A stretch of 64,000 nt of DNA from assembly GCA_963921425.1 (NCBI GenBank), contig OY992835.1, positions 3,472,001 to 3,536,000 of the forward strand, given 5' to 3'. A program made the position numbers and the translations under genes. This document shows positions 1 through 11,151 of the stretch, in pieces (the stretch's first letter is position 1; each line of letters begins with the position of its first letter). The notes beneath the pieces are model-generated. The model saw only the letters and a list, made by a program, of their open reading frames with translations. It made no database searches and had not been told where the DNA came from. This stretch comes from Dryas octopetala (taxonomy: Eukaryota > Streptophyta > Magnoliopsida > Rosales > Rosaceae).

Positions 1-695
1 GGCTGGAGGAGGGTCGGGCTGAGCTGGTCGGCCGAAGGGAAAGTCGCCAGAGGTCTCAGGTGGTCGGAATGGCTGGCGGTGTGAGCTGAAGTGATGGCTG
101 AGTGAAGGGGTTGGGTGTGCACAGAGAAAGGGAAGAGAGAGAAAAACACGGGGAGAGAGAGAGTAGGCTCAGGGGAGGTGGTCGGCGCTGGGAGGAGTGT
201 TCGCCGGAGCCAGAGGCCGGCAGGGGTGGGTGGTGGTTGCTAGGTTGTGGGCGCAGGGGTAGTTGCGGGGGAGAGAAGACAGAGGGAGAGAGTGCGGGTG
301 AGAGAAAAATAAAGGGAGAGGGAGAATTAAGCTTGTAGAAGATTCTAGAGAGAGAAAGAGAAATCAGAAAAATTTTCTGATTTTGGGTATTTAAATCCCA
401 CTTTTATAAATTTACAACATTGCCCCTCACTTCAAACGCCTATATCTTTCAAACCGTAACTCAGAATGATGCGTGCTACGTGTCTATGAACTCGTGGCCT
501 CGAGACCTATCCAACGTGCCCAAAGTCAAAGACGAAAGCCCACTAATTTAAAAAGTCAACTTTGGGTCTAGCCCAGATTAAAACCAAATTTCAAATTAAA
601 TTAAAACCTTTTGAAATTCCAAATAAATTCTTAAAATCCTTAAAATAAATTCTCGAAATATTTAAAATAAAATCATTGAAAAATATGGGGTCTCA
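1..695 (-). mobile_element. Partial LTR, family B (minus strand), cut by window start
   Basis: Read on the minus strand this begins TGAGACCCC at 695 and runs through the landmarks of the other family-B LTRs here: a block around 400-560 about a growth-temperature-like 'accgtaactc...tagacacgt' stretch shared with 5740-5850 and 26600-26720, a CT/GA-rich stretch (300-360) and a GC-rich stretch (1-300). It interrupts CACTA-1; the base run tttgt (696-700), also present in uninterrupted CACTA-2, is the likely target duplication. The other end lies outside the window. Open frames inside are GC-rich low-complexity and not credible genes. Confidence 0.7.
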
Positions 696-1852
696 TTTGT
701 ATGCATCATACACTCCTACAACTCCCTTCCATAGAGTTTTTAAATCATCAATCAAAGGTACTAGGTAAACGTCTATATCACTTCCAGGTTGTTTAGGGCC
801 AGAAATCAATAGACACAGCATCGTGAACTTTCTTTTCATACACAACCATGGTGAAGGCTATAAGTGACAAGTAGAACTGGCCAGCAACTGTATTTAATGC
901 TTAAAGAACTATGGGGATTGAAATCGTCAGATGCAAGTGCGAGCCTAAGGTTTCTAGGATCTTCAGCAAATTAATTCAGGCCACTTATAGTCCACTGACT
1001 TCCAAGATGGAGAATCTGCAGGATGCCACATCTTACCATCTTTCACTCTTTTATCAGAATGCCAAGTCAAACTCTCGGATGTTTTACTAGACTGAAACAT
1101 CTTTTTAAACCTTGGGATAATGGGAAAGTACCATAACACCTTCGGAGGCACCCCCTCCTTAACAGTTGAATCCCTACTTAACTTCCACTTTGACACACTA
1201 CAGTTAGGGCAATTAATCTCATCCGCATGCTCATTTCTATACAAAATGCAGTCATTAGGGCATGCATGTATTTTCTCATAGTCCATCCCTAAAGCACACA
1301 AAATCTTCTTTGCCTCGTACATAGATGTGGGTATGTTATTACCTGATGGAAGAAAATCTCCAAAGGCAATCACGTAGTTAGTGAAACTTGCATCACTCAA
1401 TGCATGCTTCGCTTTCAAATTGTACAATCTTACCAATGCTCTCAACTTGGTGAATTTATCACAACCAGGATACAAAGGTTCATCGCCATCCCCAACCAAA
1501 TTAATGAAATAGTTAGAATCATTTGAAAATTCTTCCTCTTCATTATCTCCCATATCCACTCTTTCGGAGACAAAATTATCTTCTTGTTCCTCCACACTTC
1601 TAGCTGCATTCGCAAATGTACTAGAAACTTCTCCGTGCCATATCCAATTTTGGTAACTTTGGTCAACCCCATTAAAATATAGATGATCCCTTATAACTCC
1701 AATCCTAAATTGTCTCATATTTCCACATTTTTGGCAAGGACAATGAATGAGGTTTGGGTTCTAGCATGCTGTAATGCAAACTTGAAAAATTCTTGAATCC
1801 CTAACTCATATGCCCTTGATCTTCTATCCGCATACATCCATGACTTGTCCAT
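696..1852 (-). pseudogene. TNP2-like CACTA transposase, N-terminal fragment
   Basis: This encodes the start of an En/Spm TNP2-type transposase, the DNA-cutting enzyme of CACTA elements. The start MDKSWMYADRR at 1852 matches the transposase-associated domain of CACTA-3 (MDKSWIHADRR). The second open piece (963-1718, 251 codons) carries the tnp2 signatures HLYFNG, PLYPGC, LNLKAKH-like, SMYEAKK, GMDYEKIHACPNDCILYRNE, VLWYFPIIPRFK and LTWHSDKR in the same order as CACTA-3. It is broken: the frame shifts near 1715-1760, where the CPCVKC-like segment should be; a small ttaa insertion near 970 ends the second piece after WPE; and the rest is cut off by the LTR at 695. It cannot make transposase. Confidence 0.88.
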
Positions 1853-1975
1853 CTTTGACTTGTCCATACAAACATGCATGTCATTTATAAAATCATACCA
1901 AATATTGAATCTAGTGAAACAAAACAAATACAAAGACAAACTAAACACAACCACTATACCATTGAACATAGGCAT

Positions 1976-3147
1976 GCAATTGAAAACTAACTAGTCTTAG
2001 TAAGTTTGTGGTCCAAAATATTGTCTAAATATCTTAGACATACTCTGCAGGTTGATCTAAATTAGGTATTTCAAGCTAGCACAATGCATCTTAAAAATTA
2101 TACACTTAGTTTAGTCTTAGTAATTTCCTCAATTGAAATAAAGCAAACACAATGGAGTGAATGAACTTATATGATTTCTATAGGGTAGGGGAGGGGTAGC
2201 AGCTTTCCACTTCAATACACAATTACCTACTCATAACTATTTTTCTCATCAAAATCAAACATTCATTATAATGAGTAACAAAAGTTAATCAATTGCATCA
2301 AGAAATCAACATAATCCCTTAAATAGTCTACAAATAAAACCCCTACCATCAAAATAGAAGAAAACAAGATGCTAAAACCAACAAAACACCAAAAAAAAAA
2401 AAAAAAAAAGGGCCTGATGAGCTCACCTTTCTTTCCCCAAGCTCAACAATATTACCAAATATCACCAATATGAACTTCACCTTGAGCAAAAACACAAAAC
2501 AAAAAAGGTTAAAAGAACCTCAATGAACAAAAATAAAAAATGCACAAAAAAAGAAAGAACAAAATCTAATGAGGAAAAAACCACCCAAAATCAAATCCTA
2601 ACCCAACTGTACCTGAACGGGAGTGCAGAGATACACGAAGATGATTCAGGGGAGTGCAGAGATGGCCGGGCAATGAGAAAAAGGCGAAGACGATGAGGAC
2701 GGACATGGAGGTCGGTGACGTCAGGAGACGTGCAGATGGAGAGCGAGGGACGACGTCGGAGATGGAGATTGACGCGCGATGAGGACGGAGATTAATGCGC
2801 GAGAGGGAAGATTGATTGGTGAAGCCAGAGGACTGAGTTGAGGTGGGAAGATCAATCGATCGATGAGGACTAAGTTGTGGGCAAAGTGTGTGTGAGTTTC
2901 TGAAAGGTGAAGTTAGAGGGCTTTGACCCAAAAAGACCTAAGGCGCGCGCGATATATTTCATTAACGCGGTCATGTGCTTGTCAAATACAAAGATCCTCA
3001 AAATTTTATATTTTTGTGAAACTTGCCCAACACAACGGTATTCCCTAATACTATTGTTAGGAAATTGTTAGGAAAAATTATCAAACAAATACCATGGGAT
3101 AATATACATTAATATAACGGTTTGTTAAAAACCGTTGTGTGGTAAAT
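1976..3147 (-). other. CACTA-1 5' noncoding region with GC-rich patch
   Basis: This is the 1.2 kb between transposase start and nested LTR. It holds A/T-rich sequence, a 19-base poly-A run (2391-2409) and a GC-rich patch (2590-2900) with a 121-codon minus-strand frame that has no recognisable domain. CACTA-3 also has a GC-rich patch upstream of its transposase (50190-50400), so this is probably promoter or leader rather than coding sequence. An inverted repeat (aacggtttgttaaaaaccgtt, 21 bases with its centre, near 3117-3137) lies in the subterminal zone. No other gene is seen. Confidence 0.5.
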
Positions 3148-6050
3148 TGACAGGACAGCCCCCGGATTCCACCCTGAAACCCGGAGAGGTCCTGTGGGAT
3201 CTAAAATCAAGGAAAATCCTACCGAAAATTCGGCAGAACCTCCCTTGAAAATGGACTAACCCAAAATTTCAAAACTTGTTAAGAACAATTCTAAAACATC
3301 AACCACCTCTACCACAACCAAAAAGGGTCTCAAACCCAAAAATTTCACAGAGAAACCATCTTAAAATTTAAAAGTGGTTATCAGAGCCACTAATCTATTA
3401 CAAGAAATTTTTACACAATGAAAATGGCGCCTACACGGTCTGAGTAAGGATATGGACGTATATGCCTCGACGTTATTGGCTCGACCTCCACCAAAGCTAC
3501 TACCTGGGGGGACAATTTAAGACAAAACAAGATAACTTGTGAGATAACTCAGTGAGTGGACAGGTTTATGGAAACGAAAACAAAGCAATTCTTCCTGTTC
3601 AGAAAATCCTTCAAAAACACATTTAGCTGTAAAACCTCACGTCACTCTTTGAAATCCCCCAGTTTTAAAACCTTTTCACCTACTTTTCGAAAACGTCAAA
3701 AAGCCATCAACGTAAAGATACAAGAGATTTCAGAATTTCTTCCACAAGATATGTTAAATAAAAATATCAATTAAAACATCATATAAGAACACAGATAGGT
3801 TAAATAATCAGATTTCACAACTTAAAACTCAATCAAGTAAAATCTCAAGGACTACATAAAATCACATCATACTAGTACCCGGGGAACTGCTGGTCATACA
3901 TGCACGCAGAGCTTATTATGCTGGTCATACACTGCCGAGTCATCTCTGGGCAAGTGCAGAGCAAATATGAAATGCTGGTCGTACACCGCCGACTAGGCAA
4001 GTGCAGAGCGATATATAATGTTGGTCATACACCGCAGACTAGGCAAGTGCAGAGCAAATGCTGGTCATACACCGCCGAGTCATTTCTAGGCGAATGCAGA
4101 GCAAAATTATACCTGCTAAGGGGGTACTAATAGGATGGTTTAAAACTGCTCATTTAACTTCATAAAACTCGTAACTCAAATCAAATCCATGTCACACGAT
4201 ACTTAAACCATTGAAATTTACCACATATATTCATAAGGAAAATGTCTACTCTCAATCAACATTTCTTAGTCAAGACTCATGATAACCAGATTAAATAATA
4301 AAATCATAATCTAAGAAAATACTTCCAAGACAAAGATCCAATTCAAATTCTATTATTTCTCAAACAAATTCAATAACCAAACGAGTAAAACATGAAATTT
4401 AGAAGAGTATTCGCAAAATAAAGTCCACTCATAGAGATAGCCCTAGCTTCGATCCTCCGCCGGATCGTCACGAGTCACAGCTGTGTCGCCTAGAATGACA
4501 ATCAAAGAAATAAAGTTAGTTCCGACTCAAGACACTTAAATGTAAATGTGTACTTAACTTAACGTCACACCTGACTCTCAATCTAACTCGACGATTCCCA
4601 ACGTCCACTCGCAGACCCAAAACTCCTACGTAAACACTCTGAAAGCTTCGCGGCTCAACTCGACGTCACTCTCACTTCTAAAACTAAAACTAAATTTAAA
4701 AGGAATAAGCACAAGGCTTATTTCAGTCGGAAAGCTCATCTTAGAGTCATTTCGACATCGGTAAAGTCTCACATTTTCGCCCCAACAACTTCGGCTTTCT
4801 CTAACAACACTCAATGTAGCCAGGATCAAATAACCCACTCAACGATCGTTCTAAAATAAACCTACATTCATGAAATCACACTGGGTTTCGAAATCTCAGT
4901 GGGTGCCACGTAAAATGGTTGCTCCAAAACCAATTTTCAGCCAACAAATGCCAAATTCCTCAAACCCACTCGACCTTTCAGTATTAATCCACATTTGAGG
5001 TTCCTAGGGATGGAAATTTCTAAACAAAACAACAAGAATAATTCCCCCAATCTGAAAACCAAAGTAAATCTCGAAATGGCCTCAATTCCTCAAAATTTAT
5101 AGTTTCAAATTTCACGATTTCTGAGCTACAAAACCAGAAGAAATGAAAGCCCAAAAGAAAGAGGAACGAAACCCACCTAGGATGGAGGTGATTGGCGCCG
5201 GAAAACTGGTCGGAAAAGGGAAGAGAAGCCGGCGGTCAGGACTGCCTTTTCCAAGTTGGATTCGCGAGCAGAGGTGGCTGGGCTGGGCTGGCTGGAGAAG
5301 GCCCGAGTTGAGCTGGTCGGCGTTGGGGGAGGCTCGCCGGAGGTTGGCGACGGGGAGAAATGGTCGGTGTTGATGGCCAGTGGCTACGCACAGAGAAATT
5401 GCAGAGAGAGGGAACACGAGGAGAGAGAAAATAAGGAGAGAGAGAGTAGGCTGGGGGGTGGTCGGCACCTGGGGGTCACGCTGGTGAGGCCGGGTCGGCG
5501 AGTGGTGGTCGACGGCGAGGTGGTGGTGCGGTCGGGGTGGTGGTTGTGGCAGCTGTGTGTGCAGGGGTGGTCGCGAGGGAGAAAAGACAGAGGGAGAGGG
5601 TGCGGGGAGAGAGAGAAATAAAGGGAGGAGAGAGAATGTTGTAAAAAATTCTAGAGAGAGAGAGAGAGAAATCCCCTTTTTTAAAAAAATCTGATTTTGG
5701 ATTTTTAAACCCAATTTGTCAATTTTATGAAATTGACCCTCACTTCAAATGCCCATATCTCTCAAACAGTAACTCGGATCGACGTGTGCTACGTGTCTAT
5801 GAAATCGTGGGCTCGAAACCTATCCAACGGACCCAAAGTCAAAATCGAAAGCCCATTTATTTTAAAAGTCAACATTGGATCAAGCCTAATTTAAAACAAA
5901 AATAAATCAAAATTTAAATCAAAACCCTTTTTATTTTCCAAATAAATCTCAAATCTTTAAAATACAATTCAACATCCTTTAAAAGCTTCTTAAAACCATA
6001 ATTGAATAAAAATTTAAATTTCTAGTGGAAATTTGGGTCGGGTCGTTACA
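3148..6050 (-). mobile_element. Solo LTR, family B, in CACTA-1
   Basis: A 2,903-bp unit ending TGACAGG at the left and GGGTCGTTACA at the right (minus strand TGTAACGACCC...CCTGTCA), flanked by a perfect 5-bp duplication TAAAT (3143-3147 and 6051-6055). TG...CA ends and a 5-bp duplication without an internal region are the marks of a solo LTR left by recombination between two LTRs. Inside are GC-rich and GA-rich stretches (5180-5680), a short tandem repeat (3890-4110), and the block with 'gatcctccgccggatcgtc' (4454-4472) conserved in copies at 14205 and 27710. The TGTAACGACCC start is typical of Tekay/Del-like Ty3/gypsy LTRs, but with no internal region that placement is an inference. Its long frames (5112-5714, 5256-5621) are low-complexity. 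Confidence 0.82.
3890..4120 (-). repeat. Intra-LTR minisatellite
   Basis: About four imperfect copies of a ~50-bp unit built on ctggtcatacaccgcc...caagtgcagagc. It occupies the same relative place in the LTR as the differently worded minisatellites at 14524-14745, 28380-28530 and 61610-61860. On the minus strand the shared core reads tgaccag, close to the tggccaggat core of the other copies. Confidence 0.7.
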
Positions 6051-6122
6051 TAAATTAAGATAACGGCAAAAATACAAAACGTTGTCTATTGACCGATGTC
6101 TATTACATTTTTTGTAGTAGTG

Positions 6123-6820
6123 AAACGTCATTTAGGTGTATACTTAGTCTAATTTCGTCCAAATTGCACCAAAAAGTTCCCGGTTGACAAGAAAGTCATG
6201 TTAAAGCACTTTCTCATGTTAGAATTAGCGTTCTAGACCATTTTAACCGCATTTGGTGTTAAGAACGCACGAAAACGTCAATTCAATGCATACTTGGTCC
6301 AATTTCGTTTTGATTGTATCAAAACGTTCCCGGATGGCAACAAAGACATATCGAAGAACTTTCCTAAGTTAGGAAGAGTGTTCTAGACCAATTGAAGCAC
6401 ATTTGGTGTTATGAACCCTAAAAAAATTCATTTCGCTGCATACTTGGTGCAACAAATTACACCAACAGGCTCTCGGTTGGCAAGAAAGTCATGTCAAAGC
6501 ACTTTCTCATGTTAGAATTAGTGTTCTAGACCTTTTGAACCACCTTTAGTGTTAAGAACGCACGAAAACGTAATTTCGTTGTATACTTGGTCCAATTTCG
6601 TTCTAATTGTACCAAAAAGTTCCTAGATGGCAAGAAAGACATGTTAAAGCACTTTCTCATGTTAGGATTAGGGCTCTGGACCTATTGAACCACAATTGGT
6701 GTTAAGAACGCACAAAAACATTATTTCGGTGCATACTTGGTCCAATTTCGTCCTAATTGCATCAAAACGTTCCCAGATGGTAAGAAAGACATTGGGAACC
6801 ACTTTTTGATGTTAGGATTA
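6123..6820 (+). repeat. 150-bp satellite, forward orientation
   Basis: Tandem copies of a ~150-bp monomer with the landmarks aaaacgttcccggttggcaa, ttctcatgttagaattagcg, ttctagacc, tggtgttaagaac and cttggtccaatttcgtcc. One monomer is shortened around 'cttggtgcaacaaatt', a variant shared with 42700-42720. The order of monomer variants is the same as at 42413-43060, so the two stretches are paralogous. The array begins at the CACTA-1 terminus and is cut at 6820 by the gag-only element remnant. Confidence 0.9.
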
Positions 6821-7111
6821 GCTTGCATTTGCTGCTCGGTTCGATTCATGAAGCCATTGGTGCTTTAAGTTAGGGAAGTGGTGCTTTGAGCAATCTGAGC
6901 AATCTTCTCCTCCAAGCTAGACCTCTCGGCATTAGGGTGCACATAAGGCTTGTTGTTGCTCCCACTAGCTTGCTGTCCATTAGTGTTGCTCCACCTAAAA
7001 TTGGGGTTGTTCTTCCATCTAGGGTTGTAAGTCTTGGAATAAGGATCGTATGGCACCCTAGGATAGCTCCCAACCTGATTCGCTTGCTCCACGTCATTCC
7101 ATTGTGCTTAT
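6821..7111 (-). pseudogene. gag fragment of family-A element
   Basis: Minus-strand coding sequence that reads like the middle of the gag at 21762-23894: the motifs YPRVPYDPYSKTYNP, NPNFRWSN and KPYVHPNAERSSLE are recognisable. It is bounded on the left by satellite and on the right by a solo LTR. It is a fossil piece with no function of its own. Confidence 0.82.
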
Positions 7112-9533
7112 TGTTGATGTGTTTTCTTAGAACAAAATAAACATCTATTTCATTCCAAGTATACTCGCAAGTGCACGAATCGTATCAGTAGCAAAGCGTA
7201 CAAGCACGAGGTCGATCCCACAGGGAATGGTTAATACACAACAAATCAATTCAATTAATCAATAGAATAACTAAATGGGGGTTTTGGAAAGATGGAACAC
7301 ACGCACACATCACCACACGTACACACCCTTTATTCTATCTTGCAATGTTGAGTTTTCAGTTTCAAATCAGTTAAGCATGCAATAACCATCCAAGGCTAAT
7401 GACAGTTAATTTGAACACAACATATTAAAGTTTGACTGCTAAAAAGGTTTGGCTAGTTACTTTCTCGCAATTGTTCTCCTAATGCATAAACTAAGAGCTT
7501 CTTGGGTCTTCCTTAGCCAGTTAACCTACATGTTCCCTAGTTCAAGCTAAGGCAGCTGTTACCCATGCATGAGTCATTAAGTTTTATGAGAACGTCAAAC
7601 ATGCACAACATATAAGCTTTGACTATTTCCTTATAGAGGTCGCCCAACCCCACTACCAAGAATAATCCCTTATTCCCTTGTTACTTGTGGTTTAGTGTCT
7701 TTGACTATTTCACAGCTAAACCTAACAAATAAACTAGATGCAATTACCCTAAGGTGGCCAGTCAAAGGTTGCAAACAACTAGTGACGGGTTCTAATAGAT
7801 AGTGGAAATTTAATACATGCAAACATCAAACTAACAGACCAAGAGACGGATAAACGATTTGTTAGAACATGCAAATCCATTAATCAACCTACAACTAACA
7901 TGCAAGATAGAATAACTAACCTATATAACTAAATTAAATAAATAAAAACAGCAACAAACAATAATGAAATCCCAATTCATGCTTGCTAAGAAATCAGAAA
8001 CGCAAAGTTAATGAATTTAAAGGCATACACGAATTGAAATCAGAAATATAACTAAACTAAATTGACAAATATAAACTAATTAAAATCGGAAACTTAAATT
8101 AAATAAAACCGAAGCTATAAACTAATTAAATTCAGAAACTTAAATTAAATAAATTCAGAGACCAGTATCGAACAGTAAAATAGAAAACTAGGAGAAAAAT
8201 CAAGGAAAACAGGTGGGAGGGGCTGCGGCAAGACAAGGAAGAGAAGGCACCTTGCACAAGCAATTGGCTCACAGCTATGGTGAGCTAGGGCTTGCGGCTT
8301 AGGGATGCTCTTCCTTGCAGCCACGCCACTCCTATCTCTCTCTCAACCTTCGGCTAGCCCTCACAAGAACAAAACTAAAAACGGAAATTAAAAACCTAAA
8401 ACAGAAAATAAACTAGGAACTAAGAGAATTCGGCTGGAGTGTGTAGGTGCAAAAGTGATGTCCTTAGGGTTCTGAATTGAAGGGATATATATAGAGGTGC
8501 AATCCTTGAGAGGCAAGGAGAAGTAACTTACGGCAGCAGCTAGGGTTTTGGAGTGATGGGCTTGCGGCAAGGCTTTGTCCTTGGGCTTAAGTGACTCACG
8601 CAAGGGCCAGCTAGGGTTCCTTCCTTGCGCATGGGCTGCTGGTCTTGGGCTTTGATGTGCATTGGGCTCACATGTGTTGGGCTGAAGTGGCTTGCACAAG
8701 ATGGGCTAGGGTTTCACTCCATGGGCTTCCATCTTGGGCTTCCATCTTGGGCTGGCGCATGGGCTTGTGCATGGGTCTTGCGCATGGGCTCCTTGGCTGC
8801 TAGTTTGCATGGCATGCATGCGCATGCATGGGCTGCCATCTTGCTCCTTACGCATGGACTTTGGGCTGCTAGGGTTTGGGCCCATGCATGTGCATGCATG
8901 GCCCATCTTGGGTCGGCATCCCTTAGGCCCATGGGCCCTTGACTTTTGACTTCCCATTTTGCTCCTCATTTCCATTTGAATTCAAATTCATTTCTTCCCT
9001 CCATTCATTTCCATGGATGTCCACCACCTTCTAGAAGCTTCTGGAACCTTGACTTTGTAGAGTTGACTTTGACCAACATTTCCTAGTGCAACTAGGATTT
9101 CTTGTAAATGAAGGATTCCTTATCCATTTCAACTTCTCGTAATGACCATATTGCCCCTGGGGTCTCCTAGTGTCATTAGGACTCCTTTCCTAGTTGGGTT
9201 AGGTTTCCTAGTTTAACCAGGATTTCCTGTTCGAATCAGGATTTCTCATTTCTGGCTCCGCAATGATGGTTCTGGACTTGATGTTTCCTAGTGTGACTAG
9301 GAATCCTCATTTGACTAGGATTTCTGCACTTTTCCTGGTTTGACCAGGATTTCACTCGTTTTCCTAGTTTGACCAGGAAATGTCCCAAAATGGCTCCATT
9401 TGCTTCTTTTTCTCATTTCTGCTTCATTTGACCTGCAAATACAAAAACAAGACAAGAAACACAAAATATCGAGTTCTAATACTCTAGGTTAAGGAATTAG
9501 TATCATAAAGTGATGCAAAATGCACACTCATCA
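7112..9533 (-). mobile_element. Solo LTR, family A
   Basis: A 2,422-bp unit beginning TGTTGATG and ending CACTCATCA (minus strand TGATGAGTG...CAACA), matching the LTRs of the element at 19198-31156. It is flanked by CTTAT (7107-7111) and CTTAC (9534-9538), a 5-bp target duplication with one difference. It contains the family landmarks: quasi-palindrome array (about 9050-9400), telobox-like CTAGGGTTT motifs (8550-8880), CATGCATG runs, and a TATATATA stretch (8488-8495) giving a minus-strand promoter. Frames at 8388-8942 are shadows of CATG- and GGGCTT-rich sequence. It sits in gag of the surrounding remnant and so is younger than it. Confidence 0.88.
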
Positions 9534-10331
9534 CTTACACACCCATCAACTTCTCTTGAGCCAATGACAACTTCTGCACCATAGTCTTGATTTCAGCAAT
9601 CTGTCCCTCCATGGTGTTTGGCGCGTCAGCTACCTCATATAACCCTCTCTTTGATCCTCCTCTTGAACGATTAGAATCTCATTGTTGAGAACTCAAAGAA
9701 AGTGACTCAAATAACTCTGTAGCCTCATCTTCAGTTTTAGACATAAATGCACCACCACATGCCAAATCCACCTTAGCTTGATCCCTCTCCAAAAGTCCTT
9801 GATAAAAACAACAAATCAAATACCAAGAGGATAGGTTGTGGTGTGGGCAGCTAGTAAGCAACTCATTAAATCTGTCCCAAGTCTCATGGAATGACTCATC
9901 GGCTTTTTGCACAAATCCAAGTATCTCCTTCCTCATCGAATTGGTCTTGGAAATAGAATAGAACTTGTTCAGGAACTTGTTCAAAAGATCATCCCAAGTC
10001 GAAATGGAACCACTAGGCAGCGAATACAACCATCTCTTTGCCTTGTCTTTAAGCGCGAAAGGGAACATCCTCAAACAAGACTGATCGGCATTCAATCCCC
10101 TCAATTGTACGGCTTCACATACCCCAGAAAATTCCTTTAAGAAGTGGATCATAACCTCTCCATTTAGACCATGATAACTCGGCAACAAGTGAATTTGACC
10201 ACTCTTGATCTCGAAGTCAGTAGCTATTGTCGCATAACGGATGCAAGACGGTTGTGTGGGCAGCGAGGGTGCTGAAAAATGACTCAAGGGCTGCAGCACA
10301 TTCTCATTTGCTTCAGCCATTTCGTTGCTTC
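9534..10331 (-). pseudogene. gag core fragment of family-A element
   Basis: Includes a 213-codon minus-strand frame (9679-10320) carrying the retrotransposon gag region: LLPSYHGLNGE, FLKEFSGVCEA, MFPFALKDKAKRWLYSLPSG, FLNKFYSISKT, FHETWDRFNELL and CCFYQGLL. It parallels residues ~45-260 of the gag at 21762-23894. Gag makes the particle shell of the element. The fragment lies between two nested insertions, and its start continues beyond the one at 10332. Confidence 0.85.
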
Positions 10332-11151
10332 TGTAACGACCCGACCCAAATTTTCACTAGAAATTTAAATTTATATTTAACTATGTTTTTAAGACATTTT
10401 TTTTAAGGATGTTGAATTTTATTTTAAAGATTTTGAGATTTATTTAGAAAATAAAAAGGGTTTTGGGTTAATTTTTAATTTTCTTTTAAATTGGGCTTGA
10501 CCCAAAGTTGACTTTTAAAATTAGGTGGCTTTTGATTTTGACTTTTGACCCATTGGAAAGATCTCGAACCCATGAGTCCATAGACGCGAACTGTGCGTCA
10601 ATTCGAGTTTTGGTTTGTGAGTTACGGGCTTTTGAAGTGAGGGGCAAAATTGTAATTTTGCTCAGGCTAAGTTTTAAAAACCCAAAAACTGAAATTTGTT
10701 TTCAGTTTTCTCTCTCCCCTCTCACGGACTACTCTCTCTCTCTCTCTCTCTCTCTCTCGAAGCTTCCTCCCCGCGCACACGCCCCCTCCCAGTCACCATC
10801 GCTGGCCGGCCACTGCCGACCTCGACCTCCGGCGAGCACCCCGATGCCGACCACCCTCCCCTTGAGTCAACCCTCTCTTTCCCTCTGTGCGCGCAGCACC
10901 ACCATCGGAGGACAGCTTCCGGCCACTGTCCCAGTGGTACGAGGCCACCAGCGTGACCCCTGTGGGCCGGCCGTCCTCCCTCGAGCTCCCCTCCGCCGAT
11001 CGGTGCCCCCTCAAGCAGAAGACAGCCGGAGAAAACTCCCCCAGCTGCCGGCTTCTCTTGCCGATTCCGGCCAACTTCGAACTCCAATCAAGAAATTAGT
11101 TAGTGGGTTTTCTTCCTCTCTTCATGGGCTTCCAAACCCATATGGGGTTAC

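Larger units (their letters stand above)
696..6122 (-). mobile_element. CACTA-1, broken En/Spm-type DNA transposon with nested LTR
   Basis: A minus-strand CACTA element. Its 5' terminus is at 6122, reading on the minus strand CACTACTACAAAAAATG, with subterminal AACGGTTT/AAACCGTT motifs at 3020-3140 and 6056-6095. It contains the N-terminal part of a TNP2-type transposase (696-1852) and an A/T-rich noncoding stretch with a poly-A run at 2391-2409. A family-B LTR interrupts it at 695 and a family-B solo LTR at 3148-6050. Everything after the first third of the transposase is lost to the left-hand insertion and window edge. Nearly the same sequence recurs at 38505-42412 (CACTA-2), so the two are recent relatives or a segmental duplicate. 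Confidence 0.85.

Noticed and set aside
2566-2931. A 121-codon minus-strand frame in CACTA-1
   Set aside because: It has no domain, and CACTA-2 stops just inside the stretch so conservation cannot be tested here; treated as GC-rich leader.
5112-5714. Frames of 200 and 121 codons on opposite strands
   Set aside because: GC/GA-rich low-complexity part of a family-B solo LTR, with similar frames in sister LTRs but no preserved protein sequence.
8388-8975. Overlapping frames with repeated MHAHAW- or CMRMHA-like strings
   Set aside because: They are translations of CATGCATG and GGGCTT repeats in LTR-A; the same strings appear at 19590-20104 and 29150-29660 in other LTR-A copies.
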